DNA of 64,000 nucleotides from Massilia aurea (GCF_024753205.1 NZ_JANUGZ010000005.1:62001-126000), one strand, 5' to 3'; positions 27,297 to 38,733 are shown, counted from the first letter of the stretch. Notes: generated from the letters alone by a model not told the origin. Made by a program: numbers and translations.

Positions 27297-27965
27297 TCAG
27301 TGGCGCTCGTGGCGCTCGTGGCGGCGCAGCAGGCCAAGCACGCCCAGGCCATCTACCAGCAGCAGCCGGCTGGTCGGTTCCGGCAGGCGCGTGACCACGC
27401 GCACCGTGTCGAGCCCGACATGGCTCAGCCTGGCCGCGTCGCCCAGGTAGCGAAATGCGAAGCGGCCTGGACCGTCCACCATCAGGTCGAGGTGCCATGG
27501 CTGCCATTGTGCGGGGAAGTCGGCCGCGCCGCCGATGCTGGCCAGCAGCGTGTCGAACGACGCTACAGCGGTCCCGCTGCCGCTGCCAAAGCGCACTTCG
27601 AGCAGATCATCGAAGCCGTTGACGCGCTCGCGGCTAGTGAAGAACGACAGCGTCGTTAGGCCGCTGAGCGTCAGCGTGGGCGTAATCAGCCAGTTGTCGA
27701 CGCGGCCAATGCCGTGGGCGGCGCTGAGGCAGCTCGCGGCGGCGTACGCGTCCGGCACGCCTGCCTGGGCAGGGAAGACGTCGGGATTACCCTGGCACCA
27801 CGGCGCACCGGGCTGGATGCTGCGGTTGATGCGGGCCCAGCCGGGGGCGGTGGCCAAGTTGGTGAAGTCTTCGCTGAGCACCTCGGTCCCAACCGCATGG
27901 GCGGTGTGAGGGGCGCAGGAGGTTGGGACCGCTGCGGCGGCGAGCATGTAGTTGAGTCGTTGCAT
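27297..27965 (-). CDS. Choice-of-anchor J domain protein with PEP-CTERM sorting signal
   Basis: The 222-residue protein has a signal peptide (hydrophobic core LAAAAVPTSC), a jelly-roll-like domain with EDFTNLATAPGW near the start and NWLITPTLTLSG in the middle, and a C-terminal LPEPTSRLLL, hydrophobic stretch and RRHERHERH basic tail. This is the PEP-CTERM arrangement recognised by exosortase, though the hydrophobic stretch is short and contains an Asp. Family members are surface-exposed and often linked to exopolysaccharide. No exosortase is in the window. The start at 27965 is uncertain; in-frame ATGs lie at 27998-28001. Confidence 0.8.
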   Translation of the reverse strand: MQRLNYMLAAAAVPTSCAPHTAHAVGTEVLSEDFTNLATAPGWARINRSIQPGAPWCQGNPDVFPAQAGVPDAYAAASCLSAAHGIGRVDNWLITPTLTLSGLTTLSFFTSRERVNGFDDLLEVRFGSGSGTAVASFDTLLASIGGAADFPAQWQPWHLDLMVDGPGRFAFRYLGDAARLSHVGLDTVRVVTRLPEPTSRLLLVDGLGVLGLLRRHERHERH

Positions 27966-28118
27966 GGTGAGCCGTCGCGTCGTGGATCGAGGCTTCATCA
28001 TAGAAACGGCGGGCGCCGCGGTATTGCGGTGCGTTGGGGCTGTTGGGTCAGGTGTCCGGCGCGACGCAAAGGAGGAGGGGGAACCAAAAAAAGTCGCCGA
28101 GGTCGCAAGGTGCGTAGG

Positions 28119-29198
28119 TCAGGGCCGCGTCGCCAGCCACGCCTGCAGCCGCAGCTTGCCGACGATCCCGACCGGAAACCAGTAAATGGACAGGATGAAC
28201 AGCAGCCCCAGCCACAGCATCCAGCGGTCCGGGTGCAGGGCGGCGGCCAGCAGCGGCACGCCGTCCAGCGCGGCAGCGCCGTGCGCCATCCAGTCCTTCA
28301 GGTAGTTCTGGGCCAGGATGAACAGCGTCGCGCCCACCACCGCGCCATACATCGTGCCCATGCCGCCGATCACGACGATCAGCAGGATGTCGGTCATGAC
28401 CTCGAAGCCGAGCGACGTCTTCGGGCCGACGTAGCGCAGCCACAGTGCCATCAGTGCGCCAGCCAGGCTTGCCGTCAGCGCCGCCAGGACATTGGCCCAG
28501 ATCCGGTACACCATCGTGCGGTAGCCAAGGGCTTCGGCGCGAAACGCGTTTTCGCGGATCGCCTGCAGCACCCGCCCGAACGGCGAATTGACCAGCCGCA
28601 GCAGGAACAGGAACAGCAGCAGGCAGCCGAAGAACACGACGTAATAGGTCAGCACCCGGCCATCGAGATGACGGCCGAATACCTCATGCTCGATCAGCCG
28701 ATAGGCAGGAGAAAGCACGTGCGGCACGCTGAACGTGACGCCATCCTCGCCACCGGTGAAGTCGGACAGTTGCGACGCCAGCACGGCAAACGAAGAGGCC
28801 ACGGCCAGCGTGATCATCGCGTAGAAGATGGCTTGCACGCGCAGCGCGAACAGGCCCACCACCAGCGCCAGGGCAAGCGCGAGCAGCAGCGCCAGGCCAA
28901 GCCCGGTCATGGCGATGCCCCAGGTCGGCTCATCGACGCGCGCCAGCGCCAGCCCGACGCCATACGCCCCGATCCCATAGAACATCGTGTGGGCGAACGA
29001 GACGATGCCGGTATAACCCAGCAGCAGGTCGTAGGACGCCACCAGCACGATGTAGACGCAGATCGTGGCCGCCGTGTTGAGTGGCCTCGCGCCGGAGGTC
29101 AGGAACGGCGCCAGCGCCAGCCCGAGCAGGATCACGACCAGCAGCGCCGTCAGGATGCGGCTGCGGGGCAGGTCGTCCGATAACAGTTGCCGCAGCAT
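28119..29198 (-). CDS. Branched-chain-amino-acid-type ABC transporter permease (LivM-like)
   Basis: The 359-residue membrane protein has about ten hydrophobic helices and the LivM signatures GYTGIVSFAHTMFYGIGAY near residue 60 and the coupling-helix region SPFGRVLQAIRENAFRAEALGY near 205, with GGMGTMYGAVVGA toward the end. It pairs with the LivH-like permease encoded 2 bp upstream to form the membrane channel. It is the last gene of a six-gene import operon. Substrate cannot be read from the permease; LIV-type systems also carry urea, amides and aromatic acids. Confidence 0.9.
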   Translation of the reverse strand: MLRQLLSDDLPRSRILTALLVVILLGLALAPFLTSGARPLNTAATICVYIVLVASYDLLLGYTGIVSFAHTMFYGIGAYGVGLALARVDEPTWGIAMTGLGLALLLALALALVVGLFALRVQAIFYAMITLAVASSFAVLASQLSDFTGGEDGVTFSVPHVLSPAYRLIEHEVFGRHLDGRVLTYYVVFFGCLLLFLFLLRLVNSPFGRVLQAIRENAFRAEALGYRTMVYRIWANVLAALTASLAGALMALWLRYVGPKTSLGFEVMTDILLIVVIGGMGTMYGAVVGATLFILAQNYLKDWMAHGAAALDGVPLLAAALHPDRWMLWLGLLFILSIYWFPVGIVGKLRLQAWLATRP

Positions 29199-29200
29199 GG

Positions 29201-30223
29201 TCAGCCCCGTCCCGTCGCATACATCCCGGCGGGCCGCCACAGCAGGACCGAAATCATCAGGACGATGCCCGACACCAGCGCGATCCCGGGCGCCAGGAAG
29301 CCGGTGTAGTTGGCCACCAGGGCGATCAGCAGCGCGCCGATGAAGCAGCCGCCGACCGACCCCAGGCCCCCGATGATGATGACGATGAACAGCATCACCA
29401 TGATCTCGCCGCCCATCGACGCCGTCAGCGTTTCCTTGTACAGGCCCCACATCACGCCGCCCAGGCCGGCCAGGCCCGCACCGGCCGCGAACACCAGCAC
29501 GAACAGGCGCCGGATGCGGTAGCCAAGCGCTTCGACCATCTCGCCATGTTCGACGCCGGCGCGTACCAGCAGGCCGACCTTCGTGCGGTTCAGGATCAGG
29601 TACATCGCGACGAATACCACCAGTCCGACCGCCACCGCCACCAGGCGGTACTTGTCGATGGCCGCGTCGCCCAGCAGGAACGCACCGCGCAGGGCGGTGG
29701 GCAGCGGCACGGCGATCGTCCCGGCGCCCCAGAGGACGTGGATCAGCTGCTCGGCCACGATCATGCCGCCCATCGTGACCAGGATCTGCTTGAGGTGCTG
29801 GCCGTAGACGGGCTGGATGAGCAGCCGCTCGAAGGCCCAGCCCAGCAGCGCCGTGACGAGCATGGCGACCACGATCGCCAGCGCCAGCACAGCCAGATTG
29901 ACGGGCAGAGAATCCATCTCGAGCCAGCTGCGCAGCGGCAGCAGCACGAGCGTGGCGGAAAACGCGCCGACCGCGATGAATGCGCCGTGGCCGAAATTGA
30001 TCACGTTCATCAGCCCGAACACGAGGGTCAGCCCGCTGGCCATGATGAAGATCATCATGCCCATCGCGAGGCCCGCGACTGTGAGGGTGACCCAGGTGGA
30101 CCAGCTGCCCACCAGCGGCAGCATGGTCAGCATCAGCGCCGGTACCAGCAGCAGCGGCGCGATATCGCGGCGGGTGGCCGGCAGTTGGGCGTCGGCCGAC
30201 GGGACGGCGGGGGCGAGGGACAT
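29201..30223 (-). CDS. Branched-chain-amino-acid-type ABC transporter permease (LivH-like)
   Basis: The 340-residue permease has eight or more membrane helices and the LivH motif GLTLVFGLMNVINFGHGAF near residue 65. The coupling-helix motif TKVGLLVRAGVEHGEMVEAL is present near 215 and GGLGSVGGCFIGAL near 285. An N-terminal cytoplasmic extension of about 25 residues is slightly longer than usual. It lies between livF and livM type genes with spacers of 8 and 2 bp, so all are translated from one mRNA. Confidence 0.9.
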   Translation of the reverse strand: MSLAPAVPSADAQLPATRRDIAPLLLVPALMLTMLPLVGSWSTWVTLTVAGLAMGMMIFIMASGLTLVFGLMNVINFGHGAFIAVGAFSATLVLLPLRSWLEMDSLPVNLAVLALAIVVAMLVTALLGWAFERLLIQPVYGQHLKQILVTMGGMIVAEQLIHVLWGAGTIAVPLPTALRGAFLLGDAAIDKYRLVAVAVGLVVFVAMYLILNRTKVGLLVRAGVEHGEMVEALGYRIRRLFVLVFAAGAGLAGLGGVMWGLYKETLTASMGGEIMVMLFIVIIIGGLGSVGGCFIGALLIALVANYTGFLAPGIALVSGIVLMISVLLWRPAGMYATGRG

Positions 30224-30231
30224 GGGCGTTC

Positions 30232-30978
30232 CTAGGGTTGGGTGTCGAGGGACAGGCCGAGCAGGCGCTGCTGGAGCGCGGCGTCGCCCGCCAGTAAGGC
30301 CATCGGGCCGGCATGCACCACGCGGCCGCCGTCCATCACGCTGGCCGTGTCGCCCAGCACGCGCACGACGTGCACGTTCTGCTCGACCAGCAGGATCGTC
30401 GCGCCTTGCGCCTTCAGTTCGCGAAACGCCGCCATCAGGCTGTGCACGATGGCGGGTGCCAGGCCTTTGGTTGGCTCATCGACCAGCAGCAGCTTGCGCG
30501 GTTCGACGATGGCGCGCGCAATGGCCACCATCTGCTTCTGGCCACCGGACAGGTTGCCCGCCGGGCGGTGCCAAAACGTGCGCAGCGCCGGGAAAAAGCC
30601 GAAGATCCAGTCGACACGCGCGGTGTCGATCGGGCCGTTGCGCGCGGCCAGCACCAGGTTTTCGCGCACCGTCAGGTCGGAAAACACCGCCATGTTCTCG
30701 GGCACATACGCAATGCCGGCGCGCGCGATGTCCGATGTGGCCAGCCGGGTGATGTCGCTGCCATCGAAATGGATGCTGCCGCTGCTGGCGCGCCACAGAC
30801 CCATGATCGTACGTAGTGTCGTCGTCTTGCCGGCCCCGTTGCGCCCCAGCAGGACGGCCAGTTCGCCGCGCGCCACCTGCAGGTCGACCCCGTGCAGGAT
30901 GTGGTACTGACCGATGTGCGTGTGCACACCGGTCATGCGCAGCAGCGGCTGGCGCGCCGCAGGATCAGGCGCGAGCAT
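30232..30978 (-). CDS. ABC transporter ATP-binding protein (LivF-like)
   Basis: This 248-residue ATPase has Walker A GRNGAGKTT, a Q-loop region with IMGLWRASSG, the ABC signature LSGGQKQMV and Walker B KLLLVDEP followed by the D-loop and H-loop region ILLVEQNV. The EP-T-K-G-L sequence and C-terminal length place it in the LivF subgroup. It begins inside the livG-type gene (14 bp overlap), so translation is coupled. It should power the LivH/LivM-like channel together with LivG-like ATPase. Confidence 0.9.
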   Translation of the reverse strand: MLAPDPAARQPLLRMTGVHTHIGQYHILHGVDLQVARGELAVLLGRNGAGKTTTLRTIMGLWRASSGSIHFDGSDITRLATSDIARAGIAYVPENMAVFSDLTVRENLVLAARNGPIDTARVDWIFGFFPALRTFWHRPAGNLSGGQKQMVAIARAIVEPRKLLLVDEPTKGLAPAIVHSLMAAFRELKAQGATILLVEQNVHVVRVLGDTASVMDGGRVVHAGPMALLAGDAALQQRLLGLSLDTQP

Positions 30979-31765
30979 GTTCGGTGTCGGACGTTCCAAG
31001 ATAAGCCTCCTGAACGATGGCGGATGCCATGACCTCGCGCGGTTCGCCATCGGCCACCAGCGCGCCGTTGTGCAGCACGACGATGCGGTCGGCGAGCTGG
31101 CGCACGACGTCCATCTTGTGCTCGACCAGCAAGATGGTGCGGGCGGCGTCGCCCTTGACTTCGCGGATCAGGTCGAGCACGACCGGCACGTCGTCGGCGC
31201 TCATGCCGGCGGTGGGCTCGTCGAACATCATGACGGACGGCTGCAGCGCCAGCAGGATCGCGACTTCGAGCTTGCGCTGGTCGCCGTGCGACAGCGCGCC
31301 CACCAGCATGTCGCGCCGCGCCGCCAGCGCCACGCGCTCGAGGTAATAGTCGGCGCGTTCGATCAGGTCCCGGTGGCTTGACCAGACCGACAGGAAGTCC
31401 AGGCCAATGCCGGCGCGGCTCTGGACCGCCAGCCGTACGTTCTCGACCACGGACAGCAGCGGGAACAGGTTGGTGAGCTGGAAGGCGCGGCCGATGCCAA
31501 GGCGCGTGCGGCGCGCGGCGCCCAGACGCGTGATGTCGCGGCCATGCAGGTGCACGCTGCCGGCGCTCGCGCGCAACTGACCCGAGATCAGGTTGAACCA
31601 CGTGGTCTTGCCGGCGCCGTTGGGCCCGACGATGACGGACAGCGTGCCCGGATAAAAGTCGGCCGTGACGGCGTTGACGGCAACGTGCCCGCCGAAGCGG
31701 ATCGTCAGGCCGCGCGTGGACAGGGACGGCGCGGCGCATGCGCTGGCGGCAGCCATGTCAGCCAT
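30965..31765 (-). CDS. ABC transporter ATP-binding protein (LivG-like)
   Basis: The 266-residue ATPase contains Walker A GPNGAGKTTWFNLI, the LivG-type insertion with GIGRAFQLTNLFP, a signature region reading LSHGDQRKLEV instead of the canonical LSGGQ, and Walker B VMMFDEPTAGMS. The LSHGDQRKLE variant is common in LivG-like ATPases. The start at 31765 is 1 bp from the binding-protein stop; a second ATG at 31756 is possible. It is the first ATPase gene after the binding protein. Confidence 0.9.
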   Translation of the reverse strand: MADMAAASACAAPSLSTRGLTIRFGGHVAVNAVTADFYPGTLSVIVGPNGAGKTTWFNLISGQLRASAGSVHLHGRDITRLGAARRTRLGIGRAFQLTNLFPLLSVVENVRLAVQSRAGIGLDFLSVWSSHRDLIERADYYLERVALAARRDMLVGALSHGDQRKLEVAILLALQPSVMMFDEPTAGMSADDVPVVLDLIREVKGDAARTILLVEHKMDVVRQLADRIVVLHNGALVADGEPREVMASAIVQEAYLGTSDTEHARA

Positions 31766-31766
31766 G

Positions 31767-32975
31767 TCAGCGTTTGTTCCGCACCGGCAGCGGCATCTCG
31801 TCGGCCGGGATGTCGCGCACCAGTTCGAGCAGATCCCATTCGTTCTTCTGGTCCTTCTTGATGCGGAAGTGATACATCGGCTGGATCGCCTGGTGGTCGT
31901 CCTTGCGAAAGACCATGGCGCCCTTCGGCGTCTCGAAGCGCATGCCTTCCATCGCCGCGGCCATCCGGTCGCCATCGCCATCCTGGACCTTGCCCAGCGC
32001 CGCAACGACTGCGCTGGCGGCGGCCATGCCACCGGCGGTGAACATGTCGGGCGGGGTCTTGTGGCGCTTCTTGTGCTCTGCCACCAGCCAGTCGTTCATC
32101 GGATTTTTCGGGAAATCGTAGTAGTAATAGATGGTGCCTTCGGTGCCTGCATGCGCCTTCCAGGTTTGCATCACGGGCAGGATATTGCCGCCCGGGGCCA
32201 GTGCGATGCCGTAGCGTTCGGGTTTCATGGCGGCGATCTTATTCATCGGGCTCGGACCGGCCCAGACGATGGCCAGCACGCGCGGCTGCGGCTTGTCTTT
32301 CAGGGCATCGAACAGGCGCTGCACCGAGGCCGTGAAGTCAGTCGTCGCGAGCGGTGCGTATTCTTCGTGGACGACGCTGGCCTTGCTGCCAATGGCGATC
32401 AAGGCTTCCTTGCCGGCCTTGATCGCATCGCGCCCGAACGCGTAATCCTGGGTCAGGAAGCCCACGCTGCCGCTTTTCAGGGTGCTGGCGGCGGCCAGCG
32501 CATCCTGCATCGAACTGCGCGCCGTGCGAAAGATGTACTTGTTCCACTTGTCGCCCGTGATCGCATCGGCCACGGCCGGCTCGATGATCAGGATTTTTTT
32601 ATACTCCTTCGCCACTGGCAGCATGGCCAGCGCCGAGGCGGACGAGGTGGTGCCCACCGCGATGTCGACGCGGTCGTCGCCATACGCTTCGGCCAGCAGC
32701 GTACGGCCCAGATCGGGCTTGCTCTGGTCGTCCTTGACGATCACCTTGACGGCGCGGCCGTTGATGGTCATCGTGCCCCTGGTCAGATACTCGAGGCCCA
32801 GCATGAAGCCGCTCTCGGTCTCGCGCGCGTAGGTTTCAAGTGGGCCAGTCTTGCCGGCGATGAGGGCAACTTTAAACTCCTTGCCCTGTGCGCCCGCTTG
32901 CGGCGCGGCGCCCAATGCGCATGCGGCCAATGCGGCCAGTCGCAGCAGGGCGAAGAATCTGATCGAATGGCGCAT
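31767..32975 (-). CDS. Periplasmic substrate-binding protein (Peripla_BP_6, LivJ-like)
   Basis: The 402-residue protein has a signal peptide ending PQAGAQG and a two-lobed binding fold: KVALIAGKTGPLETYARET near the N-terminus corresponds to the ligand pocket strand, and FLTQDYAFGRDAI is the typical hinge-side motif. It gives specificity to the LIV-type ABC transporter encoded downstream. LivJ-type proteins bind amino acids, amides, urea or aromatic acids; the residues visible do not decide between them. It is 20 bp downstream of a TonB receptor gene, so the outer-membrane and inner-membrane steps look co-expressed. Confidence 0.88.
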   Translation of the reverse strand: MRHSIRFFALLRLAALAACALGAAPQAGAQGKEFKVALIAGKTGPLETYARETESGFMLGLEYLTRGTMTINGRAVKVIVKDDQSKPDLGRTLLAEAYGDDRVDIAVGTTSSASALAMLPVAKEYKKILIIEPAVADAITGDKWNKYIFRTARSSMQDALAAASTLKSGSVGFLTQDYAFGRDAIKAGKEALIAIGSKASVVHEEYAPLATTDFTASVQRLFDALKDKPQPRVLAIVWAGPSPMNKIAAMKPERYGIALAPGGNILPVMQTWKAHAGTEGTIYYYYDFPKNPMNDWLVAEHKKRHKTPPDMFTAGGMAAASAVVAALGKVQDGDGDRMAAAMEGMRFETPKGAMVFRKDDHQAIQPMYHFRIKKDQKNEWDLLELVRDIPADEMPLPVRNKR

Positions 32976-32995
32976 GCGGTCTCCTCGTGATGTTT

Positions 32996-35278
<2,283 letters not shown>

Positions 35279-35487
35279 GATGTCTCCTTATTGTTCGTCG
35301 CCACGGTGGATGTGTCGCTCAAAGGGGGAATGTGCCCGAGCGCACCATGCGTCGCCTTGCGCATCAACAAGCGCTCCCATGAATACGCAGTTCGAATGGC
35401 GGCGTTGCAACAGATGGTCGAACTCATGCGTGTTGCATTACCAAGCGTGCCGGCCCCTTGGCGATTGAGGCCCAGTAGGGGCGGTTG

Positions 35488-35508
35488 ATGTATCCTCGTC
35501 ATGTATCC
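35488..35508 (+). promoter_or_regulatory. Tandem ATGTATCC repeats in the regulator/TonB intergenic region
   Basis: The 8-mer ATGTATCC occurs twice (35488-35495 and 35501-35508), 13 bp apart, just before the regulator start. It might belong to an autoregulatory site. The remaining 35279-35487 holds no recognisable gene; it must carry the divergent promoters. Confidence 0.2.
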
Positions 35509-35525
35509 ATTTCACGAGGGCCCCC

Positions 35526-36446
35526 ATGCGCAGCCAGATCAGCGACGACATCACTTTCCGCAAGCTCGAGATCCTGCTGGCCTACATGGAGGGCGGCAAC
35601 CTGAACGCCGCCGCGCGCATGCTCGACATCAGCGCCGTCAGCGTGCACCGCGCGCTGCATTCGCTGGAAGATGGGATGAGTTGTCAGCTGTTCAGTCTGC
35701 AGGGCCGCAACCTGATTCCCAACGACGCCGCGCAGGTGCTGGCGGACGTGAGCCGCGACGTGGTGCGGCTGATGGCGGACGGGATTGCAGCGACGCGCTC
35801 GGCCGCCGGCTATTCAGCCGATCACTTGAAGATCGGCTCGCTGTATTCGCTGACGACCGGCACGATCCCCGATGTCATCATCGGCATCAAGCTGCGCAAG
35901 CAGGAACTGGAAACGGAACTGGTGCTGGGCTCGAACGCGGACCTGCTGCACAAGCTCAAGCAGAACGCGATCGATGCAGCGCTGATGGCGGTGCCCGAAC
36001 CCGATCCGGATATCGAATCGATCGCGCTGTTCGAGGACGAGATTTTCTTTGCGGCGCCGGCCGGTTCGCCCTATGCTGGGATGGCCGAGGTGGATCTGCG
36101 CGCCTGCGCGGACGAAAAGTTCGTCTGCCTGAAGGATGGCTTCGTGACCTTCAACGGGTTCCAGGAAGCATTTCGCATCGCCGGGTATGCGCCGAGCATC
36201 GTCACGCGCGTGGGCGATATTTTCTCGTTGATGAATCTGGTGGGGGCGGGGATCGGCTACACGCTGCTGCCTGGCCGCGTGCGCCATGCGTTTGGCGACA
36301 AGGTCCAGCTGATCCCGCTGAAGAACGATTATCTGATGCGTCAGACCATCGGCCTGAGTTTTCTGCGGGTGCGCGAGCGGGACCCGAACCTGCTGGCGCT
36401 GGCGGCGGTGTGCCGGATGCTGAAACACCGCACGCCAACGGGCTGA
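35526..36446 (+). CDS. mdcR: MdcR-type LysR-family regulator of malonate use
   Basis: The 306-residue LysR protein has an N-terminal helix-turn-helix with GGNLNAAARMLDIS and VHRALHSLE. From memory it resembles Klebsiella MdcR unusually closely: ITFRKL, the opening of the effector domain at GSLYSLTTGTIP, LFEDEIFFAAPAG, GFQEAFRIAGY and IVTRVGDIFSLMNLVGAGIGY are shared or conservative. MdcR activates the malonate decarboxylase operon, here encoded about 5 kb downstream. It is divergent from the TonB/ABC operon, which it might also control (inference). It lies beside a caspase gene transcribed toward it. Confidence 0.75.
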   Translation: MRSQISDDITFRKLEILLAYMEGGNLNAAARMLDISAVSVHRALHSLEDGMSCQLFSLQGRNLIPNDAAQVLADVSRDVVRLMADGIAATRSAAGYSADHLKIGSLYSLTTGTIPDVIIGIKLRKQELETELVLGSNADLLHKLKQNAIDAALMAVPEPDPDIESIALFEDEIFFAAPAGSPYAGMAEVDLRACADEKFVCLKDGFVTFNGFQEAFRIAGYAPSIVTRVGDIFSLMNLVGAGIGYTLLPGRVRHAFGDKVQLIPLKNDYLMRQTIGLSFLRVRERDPNLLALAAVCRMLKHRTPTG

Positions 36447-36473
36447 ATGCGCTTGCCATACTGCTTTTTCGAA

Positions 36474-37979
36474 TCAGCGACCAATTTTTTCAAGCGCGCT
36501 TTTCACCGTCGCAAGCAACGTTTTGTCCTTGCTCGCTGCCTGCGCGGCCAGCAGTTCTTCGCGCACATCGGGGGAGTCGAAGGTGCGTACCTGCATTGGC
36601 TGAGATGCAATCGCTTTCGAAATGCCGAGCTGGAAGCGGTAGCTTTTCGTGCTGAACTGGCGCAGCAGGCGTTGTACCGCACTGCTACGCTGTTCTTCGG
36701 GTAGGCCGGCCAGCGTATCGGACAGTGCTGCCCTGGCCGTGCGCCGTGTTACCGCGTCGGATGATGACAGGGCATTGATCTGCTGCTGAATCCGCAGTTC
36801 GGTGGAAGCGGGCATGGCGCCGGCGTTGATTGGCGGGGATGGCGACGCGGAGGGAGGTTCAGAACCGGAAGGAACCTGCGTTACCGGCCCGGATGCAGGT
36901 GGCTCGAAGCGAGGCACGCCCACGACAGGGCCATTGTCATCCGGGGTACGTGTAGCGGGATTTTCAGGCTGGGCGATCAGATTATCATTATCGATATCGA
37001 GGCGCGTGAAGATCATGTCGCCGCCCTCGTAGGTTTCGTCGCGCAGCGGCGCAAATACCGGAGAGGTGGCGTTCTCGGCACCGTCGTAGAGGCGCCGTGT
37101 ATTTTGCTCGAGCCAGGTGCCAAGCTCGGAACCGGTGGTCCAGTGATCGAAATTGATACTGGCTTCCGCCGCGCGTCCCCCATTCAGAATGTCAATCAGC
37201 AGTCTTGTGAATTTGCTGTCCGCCGGCACCACTTCTCCTTGCGAACCTGCAGTCAGGAACTGGCGCCCCTTTCCCAACGTTTTTGCTTGGAAAATATAGT
37301 CGTCGACCTCGGGACCGCGTGTTGTCGGTGGAGCGGCCTGGACGAAGCGCGGCGCGCGCTTCTTGGGAATGCCTTCCGGCGGCGTGACACCCAGGGCAGG
37401 CCGGCCAAAGAAGCTGCCGGAAAAACAGGCGTCGAACACGAACAGCATATGGCGTGGGTCGGGTAGTCGCGCCCAGCTCGTGAAGTAGGGCATTGCCAAC
37501 GACGCCGCCGCCAGCGACTGTCTGCCAGCGTTTTCTGCAGGCGCGTCGAATGGCACCAGATAGCCGACGGGCCGGTCGAGCGGCGTGCGGCTGAAACCGT
37601 GGCCACTGACAAAAACGAAGATGCGTGAGTCCGGCACCGTCGCACGGCGTCGCATGAAACTATCCAGCACACTGGCAAACTGGTCGGCCCCAATATCGAA
37701 GTACACCTCGACCTTGAAACGATGCTTCTCGAGCGCGTCGCGCAATTCGAGGATGCGTGTTTTGCTGGTGTTCAGTGGCTCCCAGTTTGTATAGTCTATC
37801 TGCCCGATCAGGATTGCGTGACTCTCGCTGTACAGCGTATGCACTTGATTATCCGGATCGCGTGCGAGGATCGCCGTCTGCGCCGCCGGCAGTGGGCTGA
37901 CATAATATGGTGTATTCCCGGCATGCGCTGCAGCGCCTATCGCCGCCAGTATCCATAGCCAACTGCGCGCGGCTCTCAT
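36474..37979 (-). CDS. Exported caspase-family (C14-like) protein
   Basis: The 501-residue protein begins with a signal peptide (residues 1-20) and a caspase-like p20 domain. The catalytic dyad is visible: His127 in VSGHGFS and Cys185 in FDACFSGSF, each following a hydrophobic strand as in metacaspases. The domain runs from roughly residue 50 to 290. A Pro/Ser-rich linker (about 360-405) leads to a helical C-terminal domain (410-501) with HEAT-like repeats of Arg/Ala/Leu-rich helices. The start overlaps the stop of the upstream amidase-like gene by ATGA, so their translation is coupled. Substrate and trigger are unknown. It converges on mdcR with a 27 bp gap. Confidence 0.85.
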   Translation of the reverse strand: MRAARSWLWILAAIGAAAHAGNTPYYVSPLPAAQTAILARDPDNQVHTLYSESHAILIGQIDYTNWEPLNTSKTRILELRDALEKHRFKVEVYFDIGADQFASVLDSFMRRRATVPDSRIFVFVSGHGFSRTPLDRPVGYLVPFDAPAENAGRQSLAAASLAMPYFTSWARLPDPRHMLFVFDACFSGSFFGRPALGVTPPEGIPKKRAPRFVQAAPPTTRGPEVDDYIFQAKTLGKGRQFLTAGSQGEVVPADSKFTRLLIDILNGGRAAEASINFDHWTTGSELGTWLEQNTRRLYDGAENATSPVFAPLRDETYEGGDMIFTRLDIDNDNLIAQPENPATRTPDDNGPVVGVPRFEPPASGPVTQVPSGSEPPSASPSPPINAGAMPASTELRIQQQINALSSSDAVTRRTARAALSDTLAGLPEEQRSSAVQRLLRQFSTKSYRFQLGISKAIASQPMQVRTFDSPDVREELLAAQAASKDKTLLATVKSALEKIGR

Positions 37980-38733
37980 GCCATTACCTTGCGCAAGCCT
38001 GGCGCAGTGCGAAAGGAATCGAACGCCAGCGTGGGCTTGTCCAGATTCCACGCGAGGCGGTTGATCTGGTTGGACTGGTTGCCCCCCACCAGATAGATCC
38101 GGCTCTTGCTCCCGTCGACGAAACCGTCGAAAAAGCCCACATGGCCCTTTTCGCCATCCGTTTGCTGCGAAAGACAGCGATGTCGCCAGGTTGCGGATCG
38201 GTCGTCTTGCTGGACCATGTGCGAAACGCGCGCGATCCTGCGTTGTGGGGATGCTCAGGGGTAATGCTGGCGTGTTGCAAGGCCCAGCAGGCGAATGCTG
38301 CGCACCATGCGGTCTGGTCACCGGCGGTGGGGGCCGTATGCGTGGCTGCAAAAAACGCGATGATTAGTGGATTGGCTGGCTGCGGGTCGTTCGGCCGGTC
38401 GGCCGGCCATTCCATTCGCTGATTCTCAGGCAGGTTCTCGATCATGTGCTTCGCTACGTCGAGCGGCGTAAGGGTCCTCGGTACGGCGGCGAGGAACCTG
38501 GCGGCCTCACGCACGCGTAGATCTTCGGGCGCCAGCTTGAGCGAGCCCTTGGTGCCGGGTTTGGAAAATTCGAGGTACTTCTTGTTTTTGTCATCGCTGC
38601 ACCACGCGTTGATCATGTCCGCAATGGCGTTCTCCTCTTTGACGGGTGCCGAGGGCATGCCAAACGCGATGTCAGGAAACGAGAGCAGGGGAGCCAGGCA
38701 AGCAAGGTGCAAGCAAGAGCGGCGGTCAGGCAT
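37976..38733 (-). pseudogene. Exported CHAP/TIGR02594-like amidase, broken by a one-base frameshift
   Basis: From the ATG at 38733 (AGGAG site) a signal peptide and about 190 residues are read, including TAWCAAF with the probable catalytic Cys144 and PGDIAVF. At 38158-38160 the frame shifts: the continuing frame has lost its match, while the minus-1 frame gives EKGHVGFFDGF with the expected catalytic His, then VGGNQSNQIN and a stop overlapping the caspase start. Restored, this is a 250-residue TIGR02594/CHAP-type cysteine amidase, a fold that usually cleaves peptidoglycan peptides. A base missing near the CGG codon explains it. It could be a real mutation or a sequencing error. Confidence 0.75.

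Noticed and set aside
28081..28118. Terminator after livM (A-rich stretch on the plus strand, T-run on the minus strand)
   Set aside because: A seven-T run is present on the minus strand but no stem lies directly before it.
35501..36655. Plus-strand frame overlapping mdcR with 384 codons
   Set aside because: Out of phase with the LysR protein and Arg-rich; mdcR is clearly the coding frame.
38140..38160. Programmed minus-1 frameshift in the amidase-like gene
   Set aside because: The AAAA and TTTTT runs nearby do not form a canonical slippery heptamer in frame 0, and a slip on the TTTTT run would lose the GHVGF His motif. A base deletion explains it better.
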